DNA of 64,000 nt from Pempheris klunzingeri (GCF_042242105.1 NC_092025.1:16956156-17020155), one strand, 5' to 3'. Positions 1-13,277 are shown, counted from the first letter of the stretch. The notes: generated by a model from the letters alone, not told the origin. Translations and numbers: made by a program.

Positions 1-2349
1 AGTTTTAAGTTGTCTGTCTAAGTTACTAGTGGTCATTTACCGCAAGATTTTTCTCTCTCTTGCTTAGAGTAACAAAACACAATCAACTGATTCACATATG
101 GATTTCCATCAATGTTGAGCGCCAACTTTCATAGTGCAGTACCAGAGTTGATTAACTGGTTGGTTTGTCTTTGTTTTGTTGGCAACACTGACCTTTGTGT
201 ATGCGTGGCAGGTATGTAGTATCGACTTGATGACAAAACCTTGGAAAGGCAGACAGGTCATCAGGGAGAGAAGCCTATATTCACTCTGTCATTAGAGTCC
301 ACCGTAAAACCTAAACCTATCATTATCTTGCAGGGGCTGGTTTCTGCCCTGAAGATGATTTTCTGGATAGCTGATGATAACAGCAGGTTATTGTAGGGAT
401 TTTATCCCTACAAGTTATTCAGTTCTGTGTACTTTTACAGTGAATGAGGAAACCTATGAAAAATGTATGAGGTATTTGAAGAAACCAACCATGAACTGAA
501 GTCAGGATTTAAGATAATTGCTTTCTCGTCATCAAAAGATTTATCCCAGTCAAAACAAACGGTATGAGTCCAGCATTTAATTTATCAGGTGGTATTTGTA
601 AGTATTTTTTTTGGGTTGATTTTGCTTTACTGTGTCACAGTTGGAAATTAATTGGTTTCATAGTAAAGGGCAATCAGCTTTATCTGCGGAATGCTACTGT
701 TTAATGGCCTGTAAAGACTTCCTGATAATGGTCTTAATCGTAGTGCTTGTGCAGTTAAGTGAAAGTTTAATCTTGCACAAGCTGTAAATTTTAGACAGCT
801 ATTGACAAGAAATAGAAAAAGCAAATGCGTTAATGTCCCAACAGGAATAAGGAGACGTCTTTACGGGTCGCCGTGCTGTATAACAAGGCATTATACACCT
901 GTCACATGACTAATCCTTTCAGATTTCTATAGTTCCACATGGAATTCCTGACATTGTTTCATGTGTGTGCTGCAACGTGCACCGCCAACCTCAAGGCCCT
1001 TAATTAGAGACCTCGTTGATGCAAAATGCCAGACAGACTCCTTCAGCAGGTGGTTAACTGCTCTGACCTACAAAACCAAGCTACTGATTTATGTGAGCTG
1101 TAAAACATTAAAATGAGTTAAAACTGAATGTCTTGTTCACAAAATTGACTTACAGAATTGACTTTATAGTGAAAGAGGAGGTGACAAGATGTCATTAGTG
1201 CCATTAACTCAGCCAGAAGAAGTTATATACCTACATACCTACATTGCTATCAGGGTTTAAACTACAGCTGCATTAGTTGCAGTTTATTAGTTGACAGAAA
1301 GTTAGGGTGCAACTATTTTGATAATTGTTTGAGTGCAAAACATTTTCTGGTTTCAGCTTCGTCTTCTTCTGTGAGCATTTGCTGCTTTTCTCTGTTATAT
1401 ATCACAGAAAATTAGATGTTTTGGGGTTTTGGACTGTTGGACAAACAAAACAAGAAATGTTATGATTTTACTATTTTCTGACATTTTGCAAACCAAACAA
1501 TTAATCAAGAAAATAATCATCAGATGACAATAATGACATTAATTGTTAGTTGCAGCCCTAATTTTGAATTGATCAATACCAAGAAGAAGAAGAGGAATAT
1601 AAACATTGTACACTCCCTTTCAGAATAGAGCCACAAAGCGCTTTACAAGGGAATTCATACAGAGGAAAAATCCATTTGGAGTCATATGTAGGCCAGTTAA
1701 AGGATTTCCTCCCTGTGCTGCAATGTGCCGGCACCCCTACTCCACTGTGTAGGCATAAACAGTTCTCTACTAGAAAAAAGAGAGACGAACATTTTTTTTC
1801 AGTCAAGAGGTATATGAGCAAAAATTCTTACTACAGGAATTTGACCTAGAAGTGCCCGTCAAAGATTTATGAGTGGTGACTTACTGTTTTCTGGCATCTT
1901 GATAGTGTTTTCAGTAAAAAGCACTCTGCAAAAACAACATTTTTCTTTTCCACAGACATTTTCTTGAACACATAGTTGATGGAGATTTTTCTTCCATACA
2001 CTTAGCCTCAATGGAGAATGACGGTGTTTCTCTTTGAGGTGGGGGCGTGAGCTGTGTGTGTTATTAACCTAATGGACATGCCAAGTTGACAGTATGACAC
2101 AAATATGTGTGTTTGTGTTCAGCAGTCGAAACAGGATGTTTGTGAAGACTTCACAAAGCCTCTTAAGACAATATATTAACAATCGTTTAGTCACTGTACG
2201 TTTTTTGACTGCTGTTTGAACGTACATTTTATCTAACCATTTCACTCTTAAGCAGTTATTTGCCACAGATGTTTGACTGGAGCATGAGTCTTAAGTCAAG
2301 ATTTTAGGCTGATAACCAGTCTGTGCTGTGTTTATGTTTTCTCCCACAG
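1..2349. other. Upstream/intron region of shroom1, no coding exon seen
   Basis: I find no PDZ-type or other recognisable coding exon here on either strand. A strong acceptor (pyrimidines followed by CAG, ending at 2349) precedes the first coding exon of shroom1, so one or more 5' UTR exons probably lie upstream, but I cannot place them. The only recognisable element is the MITE-like repeat at 1304-1561. The short open frames in this stretch have no family resemblance. Confidence 0.6.
1304..1561. repeat. MITE-like interspersed repeat, degraded
   Basis: The left end reads GGGTGCAACTATTTTGATAA and the right end, reverse-complemented, reads TTAGGGCTGCAACTAACAAT, so the ends are roughly inverted. 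The interior (the 'tttctggtttcagctt' and 'tattttctgacattttgca' stretches) matches my memory of a very common teleost non-autonomous DNA element. Related fragments occur at 45196-45330 and 55886-56043. Confidence 0.6.
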
Positions 2350-2570
2350 GATCCACCGGGCAGTCTGAATCAAAAGGCTCTGAATAAACAAAAAGGAGGC
2401 AGGAAAATGACCTAATTAGCAACAAGTGTGACGGACAACATGGCGTAAATGTGTTGGCGGTAATTTCCCCCAGTTTCACCCACAAAAAAGACACATGCAT
2501 CAGCGCAAATACACGTACGACAGATTTACAAACCCTGCCCTTCCCTTCCTGCCATCCGCCCCAGTCCTCC

Positions 2571-5293
2571 ATGGATTCCTACAACTTCCACTTTGAGAGA
2601 ATGAGCAACGTGGACCTGCATCCTCTGAGCCTGCCTGTCAGCCGGCTCTCCCCAGCCAAGTCCAACAGCAGCATCGCCGACCAACTTGCCCATCACCAAC
2701 ACGGCAAAGGAGACTCTGCCTACAGCTCCTTCTCTGGTGGGTCCACTGCCCCAGACTACCCCTCTCCGTTTCTCCCAGACGACCTACAGTCCAGCTCCTT
2801 CAGCCACTATGCTGATCTTAAGTATGTAAAGTCCATTTACCACCCGACCCAGGTTCTGCAATCTGACTCAAAGACAATGGACCAGCTGTATCGCTCTGTG
2901 GAAGCTATCTCACAGCAGTTTCGCAACAATACAAGCACTAATGTAAACCACCACAGCCACAATGGCAATGACAGTTACCATACAAACAATAAAGCACTCT
3001 CTAAACAAGAGGTGCCCCTTGGGGCTCCATCCGGTGCTCATCCTCTTGTCCGTCCTCCTCCAGTCCCAGCTCGTCTGGATAGTTTCATAGCCACAAAAAA
3101 CTTGGAGAATAGCAGGGTTCAAAACCACGGTACTGAGTTCCAACCCCAGCAGCCACCGCCTCAACAGCAGCCCAGACCACAAAGTCGACTCCATTCACGG
3201 CCCCACGGTTTGAGAGACCATGAGACGGCTAACTCCGATACAACCAGGTCAAGCTTCAATTCTGACCCAGTGTACTCCGTCTGGAGGGGCTCTCAACAGC
3301 AACAGCCACAGGCCCAGCAGCCCCCAAGCTACCGTCCCCACCTCCAGCCCCATGAGCAGACCAGAGTGCCGTTGAATCCAGAATACCTTTTCATAACTGA
3401 TAACAAAGCTGCCTCTGAGCAGCAGAAGTCAACAAACATTCTAAGCCAGTCACCTCCCCGAGGCACAAGCCAGCCTGATCACCTGAAACCCAGACAGTCC
3501 TCGAATGCTGCATGCAATGGAGACTGTCACAACAAGCCCAGTGTTACCAGTAGCCATTTTGAGAGTCATCGCAAAAGGGCACACTCGGCTCATGATTGGC
3601 TTGGTTCAGAGCCAACCCGAGCTGCCAGCCCCTGGAACCCTGGTCAGAGTTTTATCAACAGCAGCATCCAGCATAAGGGTCAATTCTACTTTGTAACAGG
3701 AGTGTGTCAGCTGTCTGAATCTGGTGTGAGGACACACTCTGCATCTGTGTGCGGATCTGAGGCTGGGAGTGAGACCTCCACTGTGATAGAGACGCACCGG
3801 CTGAGAGAAAAAGAAAGATGCCACAGCACAATGGATAATTTGTTTAGCCCTCTACAAGAGACCTCCCGCACTTCCAGTGGTATGATTTCAGATGAGAGAG
3901 AGGCCTTCACCTCTGTGTCCCATGACAAGGATCTGTCCCCCAGGAATCAGGACCAGGAGAATCGCAGACTGTCCCTCATCTCAATGCAGTCCTCTCGAAG
4001 CTTTGACGCCTTAGAAGGAATCGACATGATGCAGAGTCGAGAGATTGGCCGCCACACTGCTGACAACCCCATATTCTACTGTGGACCTGACAGAAACTGC
4101 CCACCACATTCAACCACGCAAACGAAGGAGGTCACTTCACTGATAAGCAATGACCTGCCCAATCACCACAAGCGAGAGGAGCAGACAAAGAGAGGGAAAC
4201 GGCAGCCCTTGGGGGATGTAGCCAGCGAGAGGATAAACAAAGAAACGACCCCACTTCTGTACCACCTCACTGGAGCCAGCAGGGCAGCGTTGCAGCCAAA
4301 AAAGGATGCTGATCTCGGTATAAAAGGCAAGGAAACAGTCCTAAACAAAACAGATTACAGAGACTTGGGTATAAACGATAATGAGAGACCTCCAAAAAGC
4401 GTCACAAGCAAGAGTGATAGAGGTGAAGTTATCTCTGCCTGTAACACCTTGGATGACTCGTTTAAAAAGTACTATAAAGAGAAGCTGAAAGATGCCCAGT
4501 CTAAAGTCTTAAGGGAGACTTCATTTAAAAGGAAGGACCTGCAGTTGTCATGGCCACACCGTATTAGGCAAAAGCCTGAGATGAGGCCCACAGTGATTCA
4601 CACCTTCTCTTCATCGCAGGACTCTGAGACTTCCACAGACACACTCACTCCCTCTGTGACCTCTGAGGAGACAGAGAAGGGAAGCATAAAAGAAGAAGTC
4701 AGGGAGAATCAGAAGGAGATGGACAAAGAGACCGAAAAGGAAAACGGGAGACCAGCAAATGTGGCCCAGCCCCAGGTAGCACGCATCGGAGGCAGGAAGC
4801 GGTTGACTTCAGTGCAGAAGAAGATGTGCTACTCAGAGCCAGAGAAACTCAACCAGATAGGTGGTGCCCCCGTCCACTCTGCGTGCCGCTCCTTTGGCAA
4901 CGAAAATGACAGCCTGTTTGCAGTTGAATGCGAAGGAGAGGAACGTGTGCAGCAAGGGGAGCAGGGACTGGTGGCAGCACGGAGGAAGATGTTTGAGACA
5001 AGAGGTCGAGCCCTTTCAGCCACCAGTGCTTCAAAGACGAACTTAAAACATCTGCAACACAAGGCCCTGGTGGAGTATATGGAACGTAAGACGGGCCAGA
5101 AAGTGGCCGAGCCACAGCAACCAGCGCCTCAGTTACCACCTCCATCCAGACAGAGGCATTCTCTGGGGGAAAAACCATTTGACTGGGGTCCCAGGCCCCT
5201 ATCAGCAAATAATGAAGGCAAAAATACCAAGAAGAAAATCCACAGACCCCACTCTGCTGGCCGCATCCTTGATTCCTCCACCAGCTCCATCAG
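2571..5293 (+). CDS. shroom1: shroom1 coding exon 1 (large)
   Basis: This exon encodes residues 1 to about 908 and ends in phase 2 at the donor AG|GTACAG. It is rich in Ser, Gln, Pro and His, with Gln/Pro runs near residues 190-205 and 245-260, which suggests disorder. The landmark motifs around residues 557, 650, 755 and 838 lie here. Acceptor CAG at 2347-2349 implies that 2350-2570 is 5' UTR in the same exon. Confidence 0.88.
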
Positions 5294-8200
5294 GTACAGA
5301 AGGGAAGCAGAGCCAGAGAGAAAGAAAATGCCTTTGATGCTTTTTTTGGTTGTATGAATCCAGTCAAACATTTCAACTGTTCTATTTTGATCTTCACAAA
5401 ACAGGTATGCCCAGTTCTTCTCAGCTCAGTCTTGTTCAGGCCAATATGGTGGCCAGGCCAATCAGCCCAGATGGAGGGAGAGCCAAGGTCCATCTCAGGG
5501 GAAGTCTGCCTCAGTGGAGAGTCTCTTGGACCAGCCAGAACCACGTAGTTTCTTCAGGAACAGATCCACATCCACGCCACATGCATTACAGGTAAGTCTG
5601 ATCAAATTGGGATACTTAAAAATGTAACGCATATGTCTGACAGTATGGCATTGTTTGACGATCTAGTTGTCATCTATTAATGAGAGGATGTATTGGTAGA
5701 TGTATTAATTAATGTATTAATGCTGCAGTTCTGGGGTTTATACTGTTGTCTGTTAAGTTGTCTATCACATGCATATGAAATTAACTTTCTTGTAGAAGAA
5801 GAAAATAGAAAATCAGTCAAAGAAAACAAGATATTAATTACCCCACATCGTCTGTTACTGTCGTATTTTACTCATTTGATGTACTTTGCTATTGGTGTGC
5901 AGGCTCTTGACTATGAGAAGGATCCATCACCAGTGAATGCAATGGAAACCTGGAGGTATGTACCAGCAACGCAGGCAAATTGGGACAGTTTTATTGTTTT
6001 TAGGTCAGGAGAGTATTAGGTCAGTGATGTGTGCACTGTGGCGCAGACTATAAATCTCCACTTGATTCATTTGTGGCGCTGGAAAGTCAACACCCACCTG
6101 CTCCAGCAAACCAACATTTCCCTTAAAAGATTCATACATGGGCTATTAAAGAGGAATCATTGACTGGACCATTTTCGAGGAGTTGGCCTATTTCTCTATT
6201 GTGATTTGTAGGAATATGAAATTTTTGTTGCATTTCTTGAAATAAGATTTTCCTGAGCCTTTGTATGATGCATTTATGTTTGAATTTTAAAGAAATTGCT
6301 TTTGAAAAGTTTTGATTTAATAGTTTTTTCTATTCTAAAGTATTCATAGTTTGTATGAATCGGTGGCTTGTTTTACACATTTAAACACTGAATGTCATTA
6401 TCAGTCCCCAGGAGAATGCCACTGAGGACCCCATAATAAAACCAGTCCCAGAAGTCCAGCAGCGTGTCCGCGTGGTTGCTCAGAGGGGGAAGTCCATGGA
6501 AGAGCTCGGGGCGTCAAAGTTAACTAGACTGTCTGCCCTGAGTAAAAGTTCTGAGCAGCTGGATCAAATGTGGAGGCGTTCGAGTGGATCAGGAGGACTG
6601 GACAGAGACAAGAGGAGTGTTTCATTCTTTGCTGAAGTCAGAGAAGCCCAGGGACAGGAGAGCAGGAGGAAGAAACAATATGTAACAGGGCAAGTGGGAC
6701 AAGAAGCAGAGATTGCTGGTCAGAAGAACACTCAGGGACAGACACAAAACCAAACCCAGAAAAAGTCTTTGTTGAAGCAGAACTCAGAACCAGGAGAGGA
6801 TGCTGCATTAGGAACAAGGAACCCAAGCAGATCCACCTCCCCTGCCCCCTCTTCCTCCTCCCGGGTTAGGGTTCACTCCGGATCTCCTGGGTCTCACGAC
6901 CCTGTCACAGTTGAGTTCAGGTCCAGTAGACCGCCCAGTGAGACTTCATCTAACCCACCTTCCCCCAGAGGTCTGGAGACCAGTGAGAGGGAGATCAGTT
7001 CCACCTCGTCCACCCCCACTCAGACAAAGCTTCCTTGTGAAAACCGGCCCAGCTCCAGGTAAGATCAGCCTCGATAGCAATTCTGCATTTGTTTCCTCTG
7101 TGAAATGATTTGACTAAGTGAATGTGCCACACTCCGTCCTTCCACACTACTGTAACCATTAAATATGTCACCCCTTAAACACCTAGCTAGACTAAAACAC
7201 ACGCCGAAAGTGTGTGTAATTCTGCAAGTATGGTTTTTTGGCTGGTGTGATTCTTAACCATAATTCTTTAAACTTCTAGTAGAGTCAGGACTTCTCCTTC
7301 TGTGACTGGATCAGAGAGAGAGCAATCGGTGGACGAGCCAAGCAATGACGTCCCACCACCTGATTCAACCCACGAAGTGTCTCTCAGCTGCGGCGTCACC
7401 ACAGATCCATCGCTGTGGATTCTCCCCCCAGAGGTAGAGATCAAAGAGGAAGTCCAGACTTCACCGCTGACAGACAACGTCTTTGAGGAGGAGTCCACCA
7501 GCTCGGCCCCTCCAACGCTGACAAGTGAAACCTCCATGTCTCCCTGCACCTCCGTCTCCGACACAGACGTCAGTCAGCAGGTGGAAGAGGAGGAGAATCC
7601 AGAAATGGACGATGAGAAATCGGGAGAAAACCAGGACATGGAGGAGAGGGGAACACCAGAGGGAGAGACGGAGAGCCTGGAGAGGCCCGCGGAGAGACCT
7701 CAGTGGGAGGAGCTTGTGGAACCAGTGGTCGAAGCTGACCAATCACTGGCCAGAGTGTTGTACCCGCTGACCAATCGTAAGACGGCACTGATGCTGATGG
7801 AGCAGCTGCTGTCAGAGGACACGCTGCTGATGGAGGAGCACTACAAGAAGAAGCAGGAGCAGAAAGGAGCTGCAGAAAGGTAAATGTTAATGTCCTGGAA
7901 CAAAACGCTTAAACCCAACTCCGGTAGTCATAAATAAACGCTCGCTACTTTCCGTGTACCAAAAATGGAAATTTTACTGGCCCCATTAAGAGCATTTTAC
8001 TGGCTGAGTTAGAGAACACACCCTCCTGAAAAAACTTGCATTTAAATAATAAATACGTCCTCTTCACAGTACAACTGTAGAATATTAGAAATTGGCAAAG
8101 AAATAGAAGATAACTTTCCATCTATTGAGGACTGACTGCACGTCCCTGTACCTTGTATGTAAGCAGCTGTGGAAATGGAAAGAATAATCCATCTCACTCA

Positions 8201-11200
8201 CATCTTGAAAACTATTTGAGAGTTGGCTTGCTGTTTCGAGGGCAGACAAAACCAAGTTAATTAGTATTCCTGGTTTAATGTTTCTCCAGGGAACTCGATA
8301 CTGGTTTTTAGTGGCCAAAGGACTGAGCTCCACCAGTGCTGTGTTACCTGTTGTTGCATCACATGCACAGACACACCTGGCTATCTGCTTACTGCTGTAC
8401 ATGCACTCACATTTCTGCTAGTGTAAGCACACTTCAGATACATAGAGAATGTGCAGTTGCATTTCACTGTTTCTCTGTAACACATTAATACCAGCGGGCC
8501 TTGCTTGGAGTATATATATAATATATTACATTTGAGCAAGACTGACAGGAATCATAGGTTGCATCAACAGGGTACAAGAAAGCTAGCTTGACCTCAAACA
8601 CGTTTCTTTTTCCAGTGCTGAAACAGTGGAAGGGGCTGAACCATCTCCCGGTGCCTCTGGCCCTGAGAGCCTTAAACCTCAGCATACAGACCTGCAGAGC
8701 AAAGCTGACATCACCGAGAAGAAGGTAATTATTAATTTATGCAAAAGCGTGGATAGTTTTTGTCATAAGCACAAGTAATGTGCAATGTTGTTTTAAACAG
8801 TGGAATCTTTTAGTAAATCCTCACAACAGAGGTGACCTTTCACAGTGAAAACAAGTCATTGTAAAGATGCCACGACACAACACAGTGAGGCCAGTGTGAG
8901 GCCAAAATGATAACTGATAACAACAAGAACAAACAGGACTTTTAACGACACAATTTGAACTGTCCCATTCTGTTTTTTTCTTTTTAACACAGAAATTCTG
9001 TGGTCATTTCATATTAATTCCATCTTGTTGCTATTTGGCCTGAAGTGCACTCAGTTCAGCCTGAGATAGCACTCTCTTACCACATAATGGGCTGTCTTAT
9101 CAGCGTCTCCAACTTTCCTAATGTTTGGCTTAGCAAATAGCCTCCCCTTCTTCCTGACTGCCCTCCACATTCACTCTTGATACAGTATGCCTTTGTCCGT
9201 GATCCTGTTGCAACAATTGTTAAATAAATATTTGAATTGGTTCACCTGTAATCTGAAATTATGTGGTCAGGTTAACAGTCACATTTTTTCCTTTTGGCTC
9301 TGTTTCACCAAGATTGTCTTTTCTATGGCATCATTGCCTAAAATCTCTCACACATTACCGCATCTGCTTGAATGAACAGCGTCTGTTAGTGTCCTACATT
9401 GAGGCGCGTCTGCGCTCGCTGGAAGAGACGCGCGGTGCCCTCCAGACAGAGATTCAGGAGAACGTGGCCCACGGGGAGGCCCTGGAGATGCTGATCCGTG
9501 AGCGATGTCTGCCCGTGGAGCTGGAGAGGTACAACCTGTTCATAGGAGACCTGGAGAGGGTGGTCAGCCTGCTGCTGTGCCTCTCTGCCCGCCTGGCCAG
9601 GGTACAGAACGCCCTGAGCACCGTGGACCAACACACAGATGCTGAGGAGAAGGTGAGAAACCAAAACCTTTGTTTTTCAGTCTTTGGAGATCAGTGGGCT
9701 CATAAATTGATTTGAGGGCATGTCCTTTCAGGAGTCCTTTTATCTTCACACTCTTATTTTTTGTTATATCTCTCTGACATAAAACAGCTTGCAAAAACTT
9801 GAAAGTTGCTCCTGATGCGTAATTCATTACAGTTAAGGATGCTGCTGTATGTTTGTTGCGTAATTGTCTGATGGTAATGCACCTAATCTTTTTCACAACA
9901 TCAATGTTTGCCTTTGGATTTTCTCTCATTATGGTTTCTGAGATAATTCACATCTCACTTCGCACAAGTAATTAAAAGCCTGCAGCCAAATCACCAAACT
10001 ATGAATTTCTGTACAAAATTTGTATGAATCTAATCTAAATGCTCTGCGTTTGTTTTTCTCAGTAGAGAGCACTAATATTGTGAATGAATCTAAAGCATGA
10101 CTGACTTCTGGGTTCAAAGGTCAACTGAATCAGTCAAAGAAGATGCGATAAAAATCTACTGACGTCCTATAATGCCCCATCACATGCTCCGTGTGTTGCC
10201 GTCCCCTTTACGCCTCTGCCTTTTTCCCCCCCTGAACGCGTTTACAGACATACATGCGAGTAAACTGTCAGCGAGGGCCCCCGGAGGAATATTATGTCAT
10301 AAAACCTTACGGGCGTCATGATTCACTGCAGCTCATTTAGAGCTTCTGGCGAAAAAGACGACCAAGAGTGTTGGAAGTGTGTGGCTGCTCCCATGCCCTC
10401 AGCTACACTCTCGTCCTGTTTACTTTAGAACAGCAAACATGCCACTTGGGAAAAGTTGAAGGGCGACTTTAATGGAGTCAAGGTTTCTCACTGTGCGGAA
10501 TTCAAAAAATGTCGTTGGGCTTATCTGTGTTTAATGGCCAATTTTTTTTAGCTTATCTGTGTTTGAGCTGAATGATTTATCAGACATTTGAAGATTATTT
10601 TTGATATACTGCAGTTTGATACGGCAGCACTTTTTGGTGTGATATATCGAGAAGTAATTACTTGAATGTCATGATGCTGCCTCAGAGGTGGCTGCCGTGC
10701 GGACAACCACTCCTTTAGGTCTTTATAATTTAATTACCTTCATTCTGAATTATCGTCTTAAATGTTCTCACGAGTGGTGTCACAGGATCTGACTTGAGCT
10801 CTGTGCTTTGTGTTTTATTCCCTCCGCTCTGTATATCCTGTTTCATTATGCGGCCCAGTGTTTCCAGCATCAATTTATGTTTGCATGGATGCATTCGATT
10901 TCTAGATTTATTCCTGAAAGGCCTCCTTGTTGGTCTGTCCATCTGCAAAAGCCTGGCTGAATGTGCTGCATACTGAGGGCTTGTTAGAGGCTCATTTGTT
11001 TTCTTGCTGTTATCAGCAACACTGGTATTTACACTGACTCACCGAAACTCCAGCCCGGTTTCGGTGACATTTGTATCTACCCTGCCCTCTGTTGACATAA
11101 GGAAACACTGCACCTCCTGTCCTGTGGCTGTTCGAAACATGATCGCAGCTCTCGATTACATCAAGCTGTATTACCTTTCAATTAAAACATTTTGGTGAGG

Positions 11201-11667
11201 AAATAAAGCTTTTTGATGTAATTCATTTGCAGTCCTCTGAAATGAGTCTAACGCTCTCCAGGGCATGAATTCAGATCTAGAATATTGTTAAAATTTCGAT
11301 AACTATCATATTTCCCAGCAATATCACGTTAGACGGAGAGGATATGCAGCTTTTTAACTCTATCGTGGTACAATTAATCCTCTTAACCCTCTCTGTCTCT
11401 GTCTGAACGCAGCAATCTCTGGACAGTCGCCACCGTCTGCTGTGCAAACAGAGGGAGGACGCCAAAGATCTGAAGGATAACCTGGACCGCAGAGAGAACC
11501 TGGTCTCCACCTTCCTGTCGCGTCAGCTGTCTGCCGAGCAGCTGCAGGACTACCGGCGATTCGTCCAGACCAAGGCCTCGTTGCTCATCCGGCAGAAGGA
11601 CCTGGAGGAGAAGCAGAGGCTGGGAGAGGAGCAGCTGGAGGCCCTTTCCAACAGTCTGAAAGTGTGA
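2571..11667 (+). CDS. shroom1: Shroom1 (Apx-like) actin/Rho-kinase scaffold
   Basis: Shroom proteins recruit Rho kinase to apical or cortical actin and drive actomyosin contraction. Coding exons: 2571-5293, 5405-5591, 5903-5955, 6405-7058, 7280-7879, 8616-8724, 9380-9652, 11413-11667. They join in frame to about 1,617 residues. The start is the first in-frame ATG (good Kozak context, G at +4); the frame is open further 5' without another ATG. Shroom1-type landmarks: [10 protein letters not shown] near residue 50, [15 protein letters not shown] near 557, [14 protein letters not shown] near 650, [12 protein letters not shown] near 755, and YMERKTGQK near 838, which I place in or next to the ASD1 region. 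The C-terminal 260 residues form the coiled-coil ASD2 (Rho-kinase binding), ending at TGA 11665. No PDZ domain is visible, as expected for Shroom1. Human SHROOM1 is about 850 residues; Xenopus Apx is about 1,400, closer to this. Shroom2/3/4 are less likely given these motifs and the neighbours. Confidence 0.9.
5405..5591 (+). CDS. shroom1: shroom1 coding exon 2
   Basis: Acceptor AAAACAG|G and donor ACAG|GTAAGT flank it. It opens by completing an Arg codon and encodes 62 further residues, including [18 protein letters not shown]. It enters in phase 2 and leaves in phase 0. Confidence 0.85.
5903..5955 (+). CDS. shroom1: shroom1 coding exon 3 (micro-exon, 53 nt)
   Basis: Acceptor TGTGCAG|G and donor GGAG|GTATGT. 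It encodes [17 protein letters not shown] plus two bases of the next codon (phase 0 in, phase 2 out). The phases fit both neighbours. Confidence 0.78.
6405..7058 (+). CDS. shroom1: shroom1 coding exon 4
   Basis: Acceptor TTATCAG|T and donor CCAG|GTAAGA, phase 2 at both ends. It encodes about 218 residues, Ser/Pro-rich and low in predicted order, including [20 protein letters not shown] near its start. It is probably the linker between the ASD1 region and ASD2. Confidence 0.87.
7280..7879 (+). CDS. shroom1: shroom1 coding exon 5, start of ASD2
   Basis: Phase 2 at both ends (acceptor TTCTAG|T, donor AAAG|GTAAAT). An acidic stretch ([20 protein letters not shown]) is followed by the first ASD2 helix, [21 protein letters not shown] second TAG acceptor lies 3 bases downstream (see findings). 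Confidence 0.88.
8616..8724 (+). CDS. shroom1: shroom1 coding exon 6
   Basis: Acceptor TTTTTCCAG|T and donor AAG|GTAATT. It encodes about 37 residues, Pro/Ser/Glu-rich, between ASD2 helices. Phase 2 in and phase 0 out. Confidence 0.8.
9380..9652 (+). CDS. shroom1: shroom1 coding exon 7, ASD2 core
   Basis: 91 residues, phase 0 at both ends. It contains the typical ASD2 segment: LISYIE-like start ([15 protein letters not shown]), [20 protein letters not shown] and [16 protein letters not shown]. Human SHROOM1 has an equivalent ELERFSRFMADLERVLGLLL stretch as I remember it. Confidence 0.92.
11413..11667 (+). CDS. shroom1: shroom1 last coding exon, ASD2 end
   Basis: Acceptor GAACGCAG|C. It encodes 84 residues of coiled coil ([20 protein letters not shown] near the start, [20 protein letters not shown] in the middle) and then TGA at 11665-11667. 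This is the usual C-terminal end of Shroom proteins. Confidence 0.92.
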   Translation, partial: QSLDSRHRLLCKQREDAKDLKDNLDRRENLVSTFLSRQLSAEQLQDYRRFVQTKASLLIRQKDLEEKQRLGEEQLEALSNSLKV

Positions 11668-13235
11668 AGGGAGGAGCAACCACAGCACCCATTCCTCTCT
11701 TCTTCCTCGACTCGCCTCGAAGGAGGATGTTCGAAAAAGACACGCAGAGAATTTTGGCTGTACTCTTCTGGCTCAGTTCGCCACAAAGACACACAAGGAG
11801 TTGATTATAAGTGGTCCAGCTGGTATTTTCAACCCTTTGCACACTGTCATGACTTTCTTTTGTCCGTTAAAAGAGTTTGGCAGGGCTACAGGGGGAACCC
11901 ATCACGCCATCTGCTCTCCTCTCATAACCTAAGGCCGCACATGAGATGAGCAATAAGAGACTGAAGCCCCCATCGCCCTTCTGTCACTACTGAGCACTCT
12001 CTGCCCATCGTCCCTCACAGTCTGCAGCGTGCATCTGAAGACTTTCCCCGTTATGTTGTACATGTTTCCGTCGAATCTAAACAGAGGACTGAGCTGTTTT
12101 TCTGTGTGCCTTGACGTTGGTGTTGCCGTGGAACGTTTTCCATTACAGCTGCCGGGTGGAAACTTTGCGTCCCCTTTTTTTTTTTTTTTTAGAAATTCAG
12201 CAACTGTCCTTGACTTTTCATTGAGATGTTAGTGCTCCAGCCCCGTATCTGCACCTGTGGAAACCTATTATAAGCTTTAAGATTGTATTTTGAGCAGTGA
12301 GGCTTCGGTGAAAGAGAGTAGCCTGAGAGGGGGCGCTGTACTGTATCATGTGAGTAAAATGTACAATAGATGTAGTAGATTTAATCTTTTTTTTTTTTTA
12401 ATGCTCTTATTTTTAAATGTTTCAAATTAAGGCACTAAAAACCAAAAAGGGTGAATGAAAAAAAAAAAAGCACTTTGTAATGATACATAAATGCACATTT
12501 CTTCAAATCAGATATACTTTCAAAATAATTTCAGGTGAAAGCCTTACTCCATCCACTTAAACAGTATCTCTATTTTACTCTCTTTTCTTTGTTGTGTCAT
12601 TAATTTTGAATAGGAATGTTGAAATAATGTTTTTAAAAGGTACACGAGCACAACCAGGAACATTAAGGATTGTGTACAAATACTTTTCCAGCTAATTTAA
12701 TACTTAACGTTATTAAGTCTTGATTGATTTCATGCTGGAACGGGTCCTCATGCGGAGGTGCTAAATCTCTTTAAAGCAGATTAGAAGTAAGCAACAATTA
12801 TATCACCGAGCATTTTCTCCCAATGTCCCTTTTGTCACAGAAGTGACACGTGATACTTGAAACATTTTTTTGAAGAGTAAAGTCCACAATCTTCACTTCA
12901 GGTGTCTTAAACTAACTTTCTCTTCTCTACCTCCACAGCGTAGCACCTTTTTAGACACATGCAACCTTTCAGTCCGTTTAGATTCACACAGCTTTAGTTC
13001 TTAAAGTTTAAAAAGCTCTACTGGATAGCCCTGAATAATAATAATAAAAAAAAAAAACACAACACACACACACTTGAATCAAAATTTTAAAGAACCTGAC
13101 ATTTACAGAACAGCACCTGTGTTTCTACATTAATATGTGTCATTAGTTTTTATAGCTGTATTCATTTCTTGTTACTGAATCTTCAACCAGACGTGGGAGA
13201 GCCGTTTTAAGAGCTCAAATTTAGAACATGTGCAG

Positions 13236-13237
<2 letters not shown>

Positions 13238-13273
<36 letters not shown>
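13238..13273. repeat. (TG)n microsatellite
   Basis: An uninterrupted TG run of 18 units in the probable shroom1 3' UTR. Confidence 0.95.

Positions 13274-13277
<4 letters not shown>

Noticed and set aside
2451..2570. Longer shroom1 N-terminus starting at 2451
   Set aside because: The upstream 40 codons are open, but the first codon is GTG and no ATG occurs before 2571, where the Kozak context is good.
4829..5208. Minus-strand open frames of 77 and 119 residues inside shroom1 exon 1
   Set aside because: They lie opposite a strongly supported coding exon, have no family resemblance and no splice support. Shadow frames.
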